In this document: positions 6,938 to 14,072 of the stretch, piece after piece
Position numbering within the stretch: position 1 is the first letter of the stretch
Layout: each line of letters opens with the position of its first letter
NCBI GenBank assembly: GCA_028689195.1
Contig: JAQTWR010000028.1
Span: 1 to 14,212, forward strand
Reading direction: 5' to 3'
From: Anaerolineales bacterium
GTDB lineage: Bacteria > Chloroflexota > Anaerolineae > Anaerolineales > Villigracilaceae
DNA length: 14,212 bases
The notes under the pieces: generated by a model
Database searches by the model: none
Seen by the model: the letters and a program-made list of their open reading frames with translations, nothing else
What the model was told of the DNA's origin: nothing
Translations under genes and position numbers: made by a program

Positions 6938-9628
6938 ATGCAAGATCTATTTAAGTCCCGCGACGTATTAAAGGTCGGCAATAAGCAATACGTCATTTTC
7001 CGCCTCGATGCGCTGGAGAAGGCAGGCTTGGTGAAATTAGCCAAACTGCCGTATTCGATTCGGATCGTGCTCGAAGCCGCGCTGCGTCAGTGCAATGATA
7101 AAGAAATCACGCAGGCGGACGTCAAGAACATCGCCGCATGGTCGCCGAAAGGCGCGCGCCCCGGCATTCCGTTTTTGCCTGCGCGCGTGGTCATGCAGGA
7201 TTTCACGGGCGTGCCCGCGGTTGTGGACCTCGCTTCGATGCGCTCCGCCGTGGCAAGACTCGGCGGCGACCCGAAGAAAATCAATCCGCTTGTGCCTGTT
7301 GACTTGGTCATTGACCACTCGGTGCAAATTGACTTCTTCGCTACGAACGACGCGCTCAACCGCAATGCCGCACTCCAATTCCCGCGCAACCGCGAGCGTT
7401 ATGAATTTTTGAAATGGGGACAAAAGGCATTCAGCAATTTCCGCGTTGTGCCGCCGATGACGGGTATCGTTCATCAGGTAAATCTCGAAAATCTCGCTGA
7501 AGTCGTGATGACCAAAGTGGACGGCAATGATGTTCTGTCCTTCCCCGATACCGTCGTTGGCACGGACTCGCACACCACCATGATTAATGGTCTGGGCGTG
7601 GTGGGTTGGGGCGTGGGCGGAATTGAAGCCGAAGCCGTCATGCTCGGTCAGCCGATGGACATGCTGCTGCCCGACGTCATCGGTTTCAAACTCTACGGCA
7701 AACTCAACGAAGGCGTGACCGCCACCGACCTCGTGCTGACCGTCACTCAAATGCTGCGCAAGAAAGGCGTGGTGGATAAATTCGTCGAGTTCTATGGCGA
7801 AGGTCTTAACAACATGTCGCTGACCGACCGCGCAACGATTGCGAACATGGCGCCCGAATACGGCGCGACGATGGGCTACTTCCCCGTGGATGATGAGACT
7901 CTCCGCTACATGCGCTTGACGGGTCGCTCCGAAGAAACTGTCGCCCGCACCGAAGCATACATGCGCGCGCAGGGACTCTTCCGCGAAGCGAACAGCCCTG
8001 AACCCGAATTCACCGACACGCTCGAACTCGACCTCGCCTCCGTCGTGCCCTCCCTCGCGGGACCGAAACGCCCGCAGGATAGAGTCGCGCTCGCGGATAT
8101 GAAAGACACCTTCCGCAAAGCGCTGACCGCTCCCGTCAAAGATCGCGGATATGAACTCAGCGGCGAAGCATTGAACCGCGAAGCGACCTTCGGCACGAAC
8201 GGCGGTTCACAGCAGATGAAACATGGCGCGGTCGTTATCGCGGCGATTACATCCTGCACGAACACATCCAATCCTTCGGTGTTGATTGCGGCGGGACTGG
8301 TCGCAAAGAAAGCCGTTGAAAAAGGACTCAATGTCAAGCCGTACGTGAAGACCTCGCTTGCGCCCGGCTCGCTCGTCGTGACCGAATATCTCAAACACGC
8401 GGGACTCATCGAACCGCTTTCGCAACTGGGCTTCAACGTCATTGCGTATGGCTGCACCACTTGTATCGGTAACTCGGGTCCGCTGCCCGTGGAAGTTGCC
8501 AAAGCCGTGACCAGCGGCGACCTCGTCGCTTCGGCGGTCATCTCGGGCAACCGCAACTTTGAAGGGCGTGTTCATCCGCTCGTCAAGGCGAACTTCCTCG
8601 CGTCGCCGCCGCTCGTCGTGGCGTATGCGCTTGCGGGCACAGTTGATATTGATTTGAACAACGAACCGCTCGGCACGGGCGCGGATGGCAATCCCGTTTA
8701 CCTTAAAGATTTGTGGCCCACTCAAAAAGAGATTGGCGACCTCGTCGCGTCCAGCGTGCAAAACGCGATGTTCAAAGATAAATACGCGGACGTGTTCGGC
8801 GGCTCGGATATGTGGAAGGAAATTAAAGTCCGCGAAGGCGACCTGTTCGAGTGGAGCGAAGAATCAACCTACATTCATCATCCGCCCTTCTTCCAATCTG
8901 TCACGTTGGATGTGCCGCATATTCAGGAAATCAAAAACGCGCGCGTGCTTGGCGTGTTCAGAGATTCGATTACCACCGATCATATCTCCCCTGCGGGAAA
9001 TATCGCGGCGGATTCTCCCGCGGGAAAATTCCTGCAAGAGCGAAATGTCCAGCCCAAGGATTTCAACTCCTACGGTTCGCGCCGTGGCAATGACCTCGTG
9101 ATGGCGCGCGGCACGTTTGCGAACATCCGCTTGAAGAATGTGATGGTTGCGCCGAAGGAAGGCAACTGGACGAAGTACGACGGCGTGGAAATGCCGATCT
9201 TCGACGCGGCGATGAAGTATAAGGAAGCGGGTGTGGCGACGATCGTGTTGGCGGGCAAGGAATACGGCACAGGCTCCAGCCGCGACTGGGCGGCGAAGGG
9301 TCCCATGCTGCAAGGCGTGAAGGCAGTCATCGCGGAATCGTTCGAACGTATTCACCGCTCCAATCTCGTGGGCATGGGCGTGCTGCCGTTAAGATTTGCG
9401 GCTAGTCAGAACGCCGAGTCGCTGGGCTTGGATGGCAGTGAAGAGTTCACCATCGAAGGTCTGAATGACAACATCCAGCCGCAAAGCGAAGTCACCGTGA
9501 AGGCGAACAAGACTGACGGCAAGGTGATTGAGTTCAAGGCGACGGTGCTGCTGAACACGGATGTGGAAGTGAATTACTATCGCAATGGAGGAATCCTCCA
9601 TACGGTACTACGCAACTTGGTCAAGTAA
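6938..9628 (+). CDS. acnA: Aconitate hydratase A (aconitase)
   Basis: Interconverts citrate and isocitrate through cis-aconitate in the TCA cycle, using a [4Fe-4S] cluster. The 896-residue length matches AcnA/IRP-type aconitases. Cluster ligands are visible as C440 in [11 protein letters not shown] and C506/C509 in [14 protein letters not shown]. The N-terminal catalytic part contains [20 protein letters not shown], and the C-terminal swivel domain contains [21 protein letters not shown] and [15 protein letters not shown]. The start ATG has AAAGGAG 6 nt upstream. A terminator begins 17 nt after the stop, so it is probably monocistronic. The leader can pair with the ribosome-binding site. The odd point is the 3' end: the last 25 codons including the stop are repeated with silent changes after the next gene (10434-10508), so this gene's 3' end may have been replaced. 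Confidence 0.97.
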   Translation: MQDLFKSRDVLKVGNKQYVIFRLDALEKAGLVKLAKLPYSIRIVLEAALRQCNDKEITQADVKNIAAWSPKGARPGIPFLPARVVMQDFTGVPAVVDLASMRSAVARLGGDPKKINPLVPVDLVIDHSVQIDFFATNDALNRNAALQFPRNRERYEFLKWGQKAFSNFRVVPPMTGIVHQVNLENLAEVVMTKVDGNDVLSFPDTVVGTDSHTTMINGLGVVGWGVGGIEAEAVMLGQPMDMLLPDVIGFKLYGKLNEGVTATDLVLTVTQMLRKKGVVDKFVEFYGEGLNNMSLTDRATIANMAPEYGATMGYFPVDDETLRYMRLTGRSEETVARTEAYMRAQGLFREANSPEPEFTDTLELDLASVVPSLAGPKRPQDRVALADMKDTFRKALTAPVKDRGYELSGEALNREATFGTNGGSQQMKHGAVVIAAITSCTNTSNPSVLIAAGLVAKKAVEKGLNVKPYVKTSLAPGSLVVTEYLKHAGLIEPLSQLGFNVIAYGCTTCIGNSGPLPVEVAKAVTSGDLVASAVISGNRNFEGRVHPLVKANFLASPPLVVAYALAGTVDIDLNNEPLGTGADGNPVYLKDLWPTQKEIGDLVASSVQNAMFKDKYADVFGGSDMWKEIKVREGDLFEWSEESTYIHHPPFFQSVTLDVPHIQEIKNARVLGVFRDSITTDHISPAGNIAADSPAGKFLQERNVQPKDFNSYGSRRGNDLVMARGTFANIRLKNVMVAPKEGNWTKYDGVEMPIFDAAMKYKEAGVATIVLAGKEYGTGSSRDWAAKGPMLQGVKAVIAESFERIHRSNLVGMGVLPLRFAASQNAESLGLDGSEEFTIEGLNDNIQPQSEVTVKANKTDGKVIEFKATVLLNTDVEVNYYRNGGILHTVLRNLVK
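9554..9576 (+). repeat. 23-bp direct repeat, left copy (inside the acnA 3' end)
   Basis: These 23 bases are identical to 10434-10456 and encode NTDVEVN plus two bases of the next codon. Homology continues to the stop codon at 85% overall (64 of 75 bases) but is perfect only in this block, and it stops abruptly on the upstream side. The pair brackets 880 bp in the manner of a recombination core or attachment-site duplication. Confidence 0.75.
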
Positions 9629-9645
9629 AAGTAATTGGTAATTGG

Positions 9646-9678
9646 AAGACCTTCAAGTTTAGGCTTGGAGGTCTTTTT
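9646..9678 (+). terminator. Intrinsic terminator after acnA
   Basis: AAGACCTTCAAG (9646-9657) pairs with CTTGGAGGTCTT (9664-9675) over 12 bp with one G-U pair, loop TTTAGG, and the stem runs into a TTTTT tract. It ends acnA transcription just before the NYN gene's own promoter. A duplicated GTAATTGGTAATTGG lies between the stop codon and the stem. Confidence 0.9.
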
Positions 9679-9705
9679 GTAAGGTAAAATAGAAAAAATG
9701 TTTTC

Positions 9706-9733
9706 TTGACAGCTTGGCGTTTTGGACGATAAT
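9706..9733 (+). promoter_or_regulatory. Near-consensus sigma-70 promoter for the NYN gene
   Basis: TTGACA (9706-9711), a 16-bp spacer and GATAAT (9728-9733, five of six) make the best -35/-10 pair in the window. Transcription would start near 9740. The other promoters seen here rely on an extended or bare -10 without a -35, so this one differs from its surroundings, in keeping with an acquired module. Confidence 0.7.
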
Positions 9734-9781
9734 AGAGGCATATCCCCCAGTAGTAGTTGGCTGTTTTGACGAACCTGGTGC

Positions 9782-9803
9782 GAGACCGCCATGAGGCGGT
9801 CTC
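9782..9803 (+). other. Perfect hairpin in the NYN leader (attenuator or small RNA end)
   Basis: GAGACCGCC (9782-9790) and GGCGGTCTC (9795-9803) form a 9-bp perfect stem with an ATGA loop. It lies about 40 nt after the expected transcription start and 15 nt before the NYN start codon, and is followed by TGTGTTT, a weak U-rich tract. It could be a weak terminator releasing a roughly 70-nt RNA, an attenuator, or a protein-binding or cleavage element. No known RNA family is recognised. Confidence 0.5.
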
Positions 9804-9818
9804 TGTGTTTAAGGGCTT

Positions 9819-10433
9819 ATGAAAACAAATATCTACATTGATGGCTTCAACTTCTACTACGGCTGTATCAAAGGCACGCCCTACCATTGGCTGGATGTGG
9901 CGAAGATGTGCCGCTTGCTGCTTCCCAATGATGAAATCCTTTCCATAAAGTATTTCACTGCTCTTGTTGAAGCCCGCCCAAACGATGTTGACCAGCCAAT
10001 CCGCCAGCGAACTTTCCTGCGCGCTCTCCAGACCATACCGAATCTTGAAATTATTTTGGGAAGTTTTTTATCTCATGAAGTGAAAATGCCGCTTTCACCG
10101 CTTGGAAGCGGATTTGCCACAGTCATCAAAACAGAAGAAAAAGGCTCTGACGTCAATATTGCCACGCATTTGCTTTTGGATGGATTTAGAAATGCTTACG
10201 AACTTGCCGTAGTCGTTTCAAACGACTCTGATTTGCTCCTGCCGATTCGAGTGGTTACAGAACAGTTTGGAAAGCCTGTCGGCTTGCTCAATCCACAAAA
10301 GCATGTCAGTTTGGCGCTCTTGCCGCACGTTCAATTTGTCAAAAAGATTCGCGGCTCGGTTTTGAAAAATAGTTTGTTTCCATCCGTTATGAGCGATGAG
10401 AATGGACAATTCTCGAAACCTGATGATTGGTAA
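9819..10433 (+). CDS. NYN-domain (PIN-like) putative ribonuclease
   Basis: A 204-residue protein of the NYN/LabA-DUF88 family, PIN-like nuclease folds with conserved acidic residues. MKTNIYIDGFNFYYG gives D8 and N11, EKGSDVNIATHLLLDGF gives D111, and VVVSNDSDLLLP gives D136 and D138, a complete set for metal-dependent RNA cleavage. The C-terminus ends KPDDW, which looks natural for this family, so the protein seems full length. The start ATG has AAGGG only about 3 nt upstream, a short spacing. It has its own promoter and leader hairpin. Its TAA stop abuts the second acnA tail, which lies in the same reading frame. Base use is more AT-rich than in acnA or clpC, suggesting acquisition. Target and biological role are unknown; function is inferred from the family. 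Confidence 0.88.
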   Translation: MKTNIYIDGFNFYYGCIKGTPYHWLDVAKMCRLLLPNDEILSIKYFTALVEARPNDVDQPIRQRTFLRALQTIPNLEIILGSFLSHEVKMPLSPLGSGFATVIKTEEKGSDVNIATHLLLDGFRNAYELAVVVSNDSDLLLPIRVVTEQFGKPVGLLNPQKHVSLALLPHVQFVKKIRGSVLKNSLFPSVMSDENGQFSKPDDW

Positions 10434-10456
10434 AACACGGATGTGGAAGTGAATTA
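10434..10456 (+). repeat. 23-bp direct repeat, right copy
   Basis: Identical to 9554-9576 and starting at the base after the NYN stop codon. With the left copy it delimits an 880-bp unit containing an acnA tail, terminator, promoter, leader hairpin and the NYN gene. Confidence 0.75.
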
Positions 10457-10508
10457 TTATCGTAATGGAGAAATTCTCCATACGGTGTTGAGGAATTTGG
10501 TGAAGTAA
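10434..10508 (+). pseudogene. Second copy of the acnA 3' end (24 codons plus stop)
   Basis: The 75 bases align without gaps to acnA 9554-9628 with 64 identities. Of 11 differences, 10 are silent; the only amino-acid change is G to E in [17 protein letters not shown]. It has no start codon or body and is read as the displaced or incoming tail of an aconitase gene. Right after it come a short degenerate tandem stretch (GAGAGTAGATACTAGAGAATAG) and a strong terminator, so it carries a gene-end context of its own. Confidence 0.85.
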
Positions 10509-10530
10509 GAGAGTAGATACTAGAGAATAG

Positions 10531-10563
10531 AAAAACGGAGTGGCGAAAGTCCACTCCGTTTTT
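10531..10563. terminator. Bidirectional intrinsic terminator between the acnA tail and hicA
   Basis: AAAAACGGAGTGG (10531-10543) and CCACTCCGTTTTT (10551-10563) form a perfect 13-bp stem with loop CGAAAGT, with a T run on either strand. It can end plus-strand transcription through the NYN gene and acnA tail, and minus-strand transcription of hicBA, whose last stop is five bases away. Confidence 0.9.
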
Positions 10564-10568
10564 AATTG

Positions 10569-10805
10569 CTATTCTTCGTACACTTTCAAAAACTCATCCC
10601 GTGAAATTCCGCTTTGGGAGAGAATTGTCCGCAGCGTGGAACTTTTTATTGTACGGTGATTAGGCATGGTCAAGGGCGTATTTGTCCCATCCGCGTTTTG
10701 GCGCAACATGGCAATATGATTCCCCTCTCGAACCAACCGAAAGCCAAGTTTTTCAAGAGCCTTGATGACTTTTGCTTTCGGCGCGTCAACGGGAAACTTG
10801 GGCAT
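10569..10805 (-). CDS. hicA: HicA-family mRNA interferase toxin
   Basis: A 78-residue HicA-type toxin with a double-stranded-RNA-binding-like fold that cleaves mRNA. The conserved layout is present: VIKALEKLGFRLVREGNHIAML with the catalytic-type histidine at position 30, then TMPNHRTIKSSTLRTIL and SGISRDEFLKVYEE. Length is normal for the family. It overlaps the upstream hicB by one base (TAATG), so the two are translationally coupled, with the antitoxin first and the toxin second. It converges with the NYN gene across a shared terminator. The active residue set looks intact, so the toxin is probably functional. Confidence 0.9.
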   Translation of the reverse strand: MPKFPVDAPKAKVIKALEKLGFRLVREGNHIAMLRQNADGTNTPLTMPNHRTIKSSTLRTILSQSGISRDEFLKVYEE

Positions 10806-11032
10806 TAAACCGCTACTCCTGCTTCAGCGATAAATGCTTCCAATACGGGCGTTTCAAAATTTAACACGTCTTTTCCAAATGTTTCGATATGAAATTGAAT
10901 GGCAGATGTTACGTCTGCAAGGGCTTCTTCGTAAGTGTCGCCTTCCGCAACCACTATGCCTTTTAATCCAAGCGGGTAAGCCACGTAGCCATTGGGATGT
11001 TTCTCAACGATAATTTTAAACTGTTGTAACAT
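10805..11032 (-). CDS. hicB: HicB-family antitoxin (short form)
   Basis: A 75-residue HicB antitoxin predicted to bind and neutralise HicA. The partial RNase H-like core is recognisable in PNGYVAYPLGLKGIVVAEGD followed by TYEEALADVTSAIQFHIETFG. The usual LPGC-type loop reads PLGLKGIVV here, a mild deviation. The protein ends soon after the core, so it lacks the extra C-terminal ribbon-helix-helix or HTH DNA-binding domain of longer HicB proteins; autoregulation, if any, would need another route. AGGAG lies 6 nt before the ATG, and a TATAAT box lies just upstream. Confidence 0.88.
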   Translation of the reverse strand: MLQQFKIIVEKHPNGYVAYPLGLKGIVVAEGDTYEEALADVTSAIQFHIETFGKDVLNFETPVLEAFIAEAGVAV

Positions 11033-11058
11033 GCTTTCTCCTTTTGGTCGGTAAGCGG

Positions 11059-11064
11059 ATTATA
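11059..11064 (-). promoter_or_regulatory. -10 box of the hicBA promoter
   Basis: A consensus TATAAT on the minus strand, followed by CCGC as at the other TATAATCC promoters here. It is about 27 bp upstream of the hicB start codon, giving a leader of about 20 nt that contains the ribosome-binding site. There is no clear -35 and the TG is one base out of register for an extended -10. Confidence 0.55.
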
Positions 11065-11187
11065 CACCAGCCAGTGCCTTCGTTATTGCGGTGGCGCAAC
11101 AGTCTGTCGCCGCCCCACGTCTACTCCCACCACCCCAAAATCTAACACACCTCTAACGCCCCTCCAACAGCGCGCAAATCTGGCATT

Positions 11188-11196
11188 TGTTATAAT
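11188..11196 (+). promoter_or_regulatory. Extended -10 promoter of clpC
   Basis: TGTTATAAT is a perfect extended -10, followed by CCC as in the secA promoter; no -35 is evident. Transcription would start near 11203, giving a leader of about 105 nt that holds the palindromic repeats. No CIRCE inverted repeat (TTAGCACTC/GAGTGCTAA) or CtsR-type heptad repeat was found. Confidence 0.65.
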
Positions 11197-11213
11197 CCCT
11201 CTCGTACCCAAAA

Positions 11214-11281
11214 TAGACCTGACAGGTCTCGCGGAAACCCCGCTGGACTGTCAGATTCCGATGTAGACCTATCAGGTCTCG
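11214..11281 (+). promoter_or_regulatory. Structured clpC leader with paired palindromes 50 bp apart
   Basis: An 18-base unit (TAGACCT, two variable bases, CAGGTCTCG) occurs at 11214-11231 and 11264-11281, exactly 50 bp apart and each internally palindromic. Between them CTGTCAG (11248-11254) pairs with CTGACAG (11219-11225), continued inward by TCT/GGA and GCGG/CCGC around an AAACC loop, giving a long hairpin (11219-11254). All of this lies in the expected clpC 5' untranslated RNA. It may be an operator pair, an RNA element, or a small dispersed repeat. Confidence 0.5.
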
Positions 11282-11307
11282 TCGGGTAAAAAAAGGAACA
11301 ACCTACC

Positions 11308-13773
11308 ATGATGAGATTCGACCGCTTTACCGAGCGCGCGCAGGAAGCCGCACAGCGCGCCGCCGAAATTATTCAGCGCTACGGGCATAACCAAATAGAC
11401 ACCGAACACATCCTTCTGGCGCTTATCGAACAGCCGGGCGGCGTGATTCCCCAAATTCTCGAAAAACTCAACGTCAGCGCCGACGCGCTCACCGAACGCC
11501 TCGACGCCACGCTGCACGCCAGCCCCAAAGCCAACATCTTCGGCGGCGGCGCGGGGCAAATCTTCATCACGCCGCGCGTCAAACGCATTATTGACCTCGC
11601 CAACGAAGAAGCCAACCGCCTCAAAGACGAATATATTTCCACCGAGCATATCTTCCTCGCCATCTTGACGGAACGCAACACCCCCGCCGCGAGGATTCTC
11701 GAAAGCGCGGGACTCACCCGCGATAGAGTCTACGACGCGATTCAAGACCTGCGCGGCGGACAGCGCGTCACCGACCCCCAATCTGAGACGCGGTATCGCG
11801 CGTTGGAAAAATACTCCCGCGATTTGACCCAACTCGCGCGCGAGGGAAAACTCGACCCGGTCATCGGGCGCGATAAAGAAATCCTGCGCTTGATCCAAAT
11901 CCTTTCGCGCCGCACGAAGAATAATCCTGTGTTGATTGGCGAAGCGGGCGTGGGCAAGACCGCCATCGCCGAAGGACTCGCGCAGAAGATCGCCAGCAAC
12001 GACGTGCCTGAAATTTTAAGCGGCAAGAAAGTGGTCGCGCTCGATCTCGGCGCGATGATCGCGGGTTCGCGTTTTCGCGGTGAATTTGAAGAACGCCTCA
12101 AAGCCGTGATGGACGAAGTGCAGCGCTCGAAGGGCGACGTGATTTTGATGATTGACGAATTGCATACCGTCGTTGGCGCGGGCGCGGCGCAGGGCGCAAT
12201 GGACGCGAGCAACATGCTCAAGCCCGCCCTCGCGCGCGGCGAGTTGCAATGTATCGGCGCGACGACTCTCGACGAGTTCCACAAACATATTGAAAAAGAC
12301 GCCGCGCTCGAAAGGCGCTTTGCCCCCATTTATGTGGACGAGCCGAGCGTGGACGATACGATCAAAATGTTGCACGGCTTGCGCGATAAATACGAAGCGC
12401 ACCATAAAATTCATTTTTCCGACGACGCGCTGACCGCCGCCGCGCGGCTCGCGGAGCGCTACGTCACCGATCGTCACCTGCCCGACAAGGCAATTGACCT
12501 CATGGACGAAGCCGCCGCAAAAGTGCGCGTGGCGCTTTACTCCATGCCGCCCGATTTGAAGGCGATGAAATCCGAAGTGGACAAACTCCGCGCCGAAGAA
12601 GAGCAGGCTGGCTTGGAACGCGATTACGAACGCGCCGCGCAAAAGAAAGCCGAGCGCCTGCGCCTCGAAGAAGAATACGCCGTCAGCCGCGATAAATGGG
12701 AAGCCGACCACCAACTCGACGAAGTTGTGGACGTGGACGACATCGCCGCAGTCGTACATCAATGGACGGGCATTCCCGTCAATCAAATGCTCGAAACCGA
12801 GTCTGAAAAACTGCTGCACATGGAAGCGCGTTTGCACGAGCGCATCATCGGGCAGGATGACGCCATTCGCGCCATCTCAGACGCCATCCGCCGCGCGCGC
12901 TCCGGGCTGAAAGACCCCAGCCGCCCGATTGGCTCGTTCATCTTTATTGGACCTTCCGGCGTGGGCAAAACCGAACTTGCCAAAGCCCTCGCGTGGTTCA
13001 TGTTCGACGATGAAGAAGCGCTGGTTCGCATTGATATGTCCGAGTACCGCGAGCAGCACACCGTCAGTAGATTATTCGGCGCGCCTCCCGGATACGTGGG
13101 CTACGAGGAAGGCGGACAATTAACAGAAGCGGTTCGCCGCCGTCCGTATCGCGTGGTGTTGTTCGACGAAATCGAAAAGGCGCATCCCGAAGTATGGAAC
13201 GCGCTCCTGCAAATTTTGGACGATGGCCGCCTCACCGACGGTCAAGGCAAAGTTGTGGATTTCCGCAACACGGTTTTGATTATGACCTCGAACCTCGGCA
13301 CCGAATATGTGACCAAAGGCGGCACGCTCGGATTCCTCACTCAAAAAACGGACGACGACGAACGCGCCATGCACGAGAAAATCGAGAAGGCGCTTAAAGG
13401 CGCGTTCCGCCCCGAGTTCCTCAACCGCGTGGACGAGACCATCATGTTCTCGCCGCTGACCATCGAGCAAATGGAATCCATCGTTGTCTTGCAGATGAAA
13501 GAAGTGCAAGACCGCTTGAACGAACATGACATCACCGTCCAGTTGAGCGACGCCGCGCGCGTTTGGCTCGCCAAGGAAGGTTACGACCCCGCGTTCGGCG
13601 CGCGCCCGCTGCGGCGGGCAATCCAGAAATATGTCGAGAGTCCGCTTTCGGTGGAATTGCTCGGCGGTAAGTTCAAGGACGGCGCGGTTGTCACCGTGGA
13701 CGTGACGGATAATAAAATCACCTTCGTCACCGAAGCGTCCGCGAAAAAATCGAAGAAAAAAGTGGATGCGTGA
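11308..13773 (+). CDS. clpC: ATP-dependent Clp protease ATPase subunit ClpC
   Basis: A double-AAA+ HSP100 unfoldase that threads proteins into ClpP or acts as a chaperone. Order of parts in 821 residues: Clp N-domain double repeat (about 1-150), AAA-1 with Walker A GEAGVGKT at 211-218 and Walker [10 protein letters not shown], a short middle region with a UVR-like [19 protein letters not shown], then AAA-2 with GPSGVGKT at 548-555, Walker [14 protein letters not shown], sensor SNLG and the [10 protein letters not shown] sensor-2 region. Length and the short middle favour ClpC over ClpB. The C-terminus is lysine-rich (KKSKKKVDA). AAAGGA lies about 11 nt before the first of two adjacent ATGs, a long spacing that favours the first. 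No mcsA, mcsB, ctsR or clpP is adjacent. It is transcribed alone behind a structured leader. Confidence 0.95.
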   Translation: MMRFDRFTERAQEAAQRAAEIIQRYGHNQIDTEHILLALIEQPGGVIPQILEKLNVSADALTERLDATLHASPKANIFGGGAGQIFITPRVKRIIDLANEEANRLKDEYISTEHIFLAILTERNTPAARILESAGLTRDRVYDAIQDLRGGQRVTDPQSETRYRALEKYSRDLTQLAREGKLDPVIGRDKEILRLIQILSRRTKNNPVLIGEAGVGKTAIAEGLAQKIASNDVPEILSGKKVVALDLGAMIAGSRFRGEFEERLKAVMDEVQRSKGDVILMIDELHTVVGAGAAQGAMDASNMLKPALARGELQCIGATTLDEFHKHIEKDAALERRFAPIYVDEPSVDDTIKMLHGLRDKYEAHHKIHFSDDALTAAARLAERYVTDRHLPDKAIDLMDEAAAKVRVALYSMPPDLKAMKSEVDKLRAEEEQAGLERDYERAAQKKAERLRLEEEYAVSRDKWEADHQLDEVVDVDDIAAVVHQWTGIPVNQMLETESEKLLHMEARLHERIIGQDDAIRAISDAIRRARSGLKDPSRPIGSFIFIGPSGVGKTELAKALAWFMFDDEEALVRIDMSEYREQHTVSRLFGAPPGYVGYEEGGQLTEAVRRRPYRVVLFDEIEKAHPEVWNALLQILDDGRLTDGQGKVVDFRNTVLIMTSNLGTEYVTKGGTLGFLTQKTDDDERAMHEKIEKALKGAFRPEFLNRVDETIMFSPLTIEQMESIVVLQMKEVQDRLNEHDITVQLSDAARVWLAKEGYDPAFGARPLRRAIQKYVESPLSVELLGGKFKDGAVVTVDVTDNKITFVTEASAKKSKKKVDA

Positions 13774-13798
13774 TTAGTAATTAGTTGATTAGTAATTA
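13772..13798. repeat. Two tandem copies of GATTAGTAATTA at the clpC stop
   Basis: GATTAGTAATTA occurs at 13772-13783 and 13787-13798, a 15-bp period; the first copy overlaps the TGA stop codon. A related GTAATTGG pair follows the acnA stop. Confidence 0.7.
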
Positions 13799-13956
13799 AC
13801 GCAAGTTGCCACCTTTACCAGTTTTTTAGTTCTTTTGCCACGGATTATACGGATTTTCACTAATTTGAAAAAAATCCGTGCAAATCGGTGAAATCTGTGG
13901 CAAGGGTCTGAAATTTTCTTGCCCAGAAAACATGGTAGCAACTTGGGTTAATTAGT
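13791..13956. repeat. Nested palindromic element downstream of clpC
   Basis: Outer arms 13791-13813 and 13934-13956 are inverted repeats complementary at 20 of 23 positions, containing CAAGTTGCCACC and GGTAGCAACTTG. They enclose a separate palindrome with arms 13835-13860 and 13878-13903 (21 of 26 complementary), beginning TTGCCACGGATT and ending AATCTGTGGCAA. The inner unit looks like a dispersed 'gccacggat' repeat inserted in, or captured by, the outer one. No coding potential was seen. The gap 13774-14072 holds only this, the terminator and a weak promoter region. Confidence 0.65.
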
Positions 13957-13957
13957 G

Positions 13958-13995
13958 AAAAGGCGAGAGGAGATTAAATTTTCTTTCGCCTTTTT
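13958..13995 (+). terminator. Intrinsic terminator for the clpC transcript
   Basis: AAAAGGCGA (13958-13966) pairs with TCGCCTTTT (13986-13994); the stem continues inward through AGGAGA/TTTTCT with G-U pairs and ends in a five-T run. It lies about 185 bp after the clpC stop, beyond the nested palindrome. Confidence 0.8.
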
Positions 13996-14072
13996 GTTAT
14001 TCATCATTCTGCATTCAGCATTTCCTATTTCGCGGTATCATCGGGCTATCTTTTACAAACTAGAGGAAAAAA

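Noticed and set aside
7037..7750. Minus-strand open frame of 237 codons
   Set aside because: Antisense shadow of acnA with His/Arg-rich, low-complexity translation and no plausible start region.
9554..10508. Simple recent tandem duplication of the acnA end as the full explanation
   Set aside because: Ten of eleven differences between the tails are silent and each tail has a different terminator, so they diverged as parts of functional genes before being brought together.
11214..11281. CRISPR array, because of two similar palindromic units with regular spacing
   Set aside because: Only two units of 18 bases with 32 bases between them, the intervening sequence pairs with the unit itself, and no cas genes are present.
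11197..11307. CIRCE or CtsR operator in front of clpC
   Set aside because: Neither the TTAGCACTC/GAGTGCTAA pair nor a tandem heptad resembling the CtsR site is present.
12016..12837. Minus-strand open frame of 273 codons
   Set aside because: It is fully antisense to the conserved AAA+ domains of clpC; its length reflects GC-rich codon bias, and the translation is not recognisable.
14036..14041. TATCAT as a promoter -10 for the partial membrane-protein gene
   Set aside because: There is no matching -35 or TGn extension, so it was mentioned only in the gene entry and not listed as a separate feature.
13774..14072. tRNA or other stable RNA gene between clpC and the last gene
   Set aside because: No cloverleaf, anticodon arm or T-loop motif was seen; the structure there is explained by nested palindromes and a terminator.
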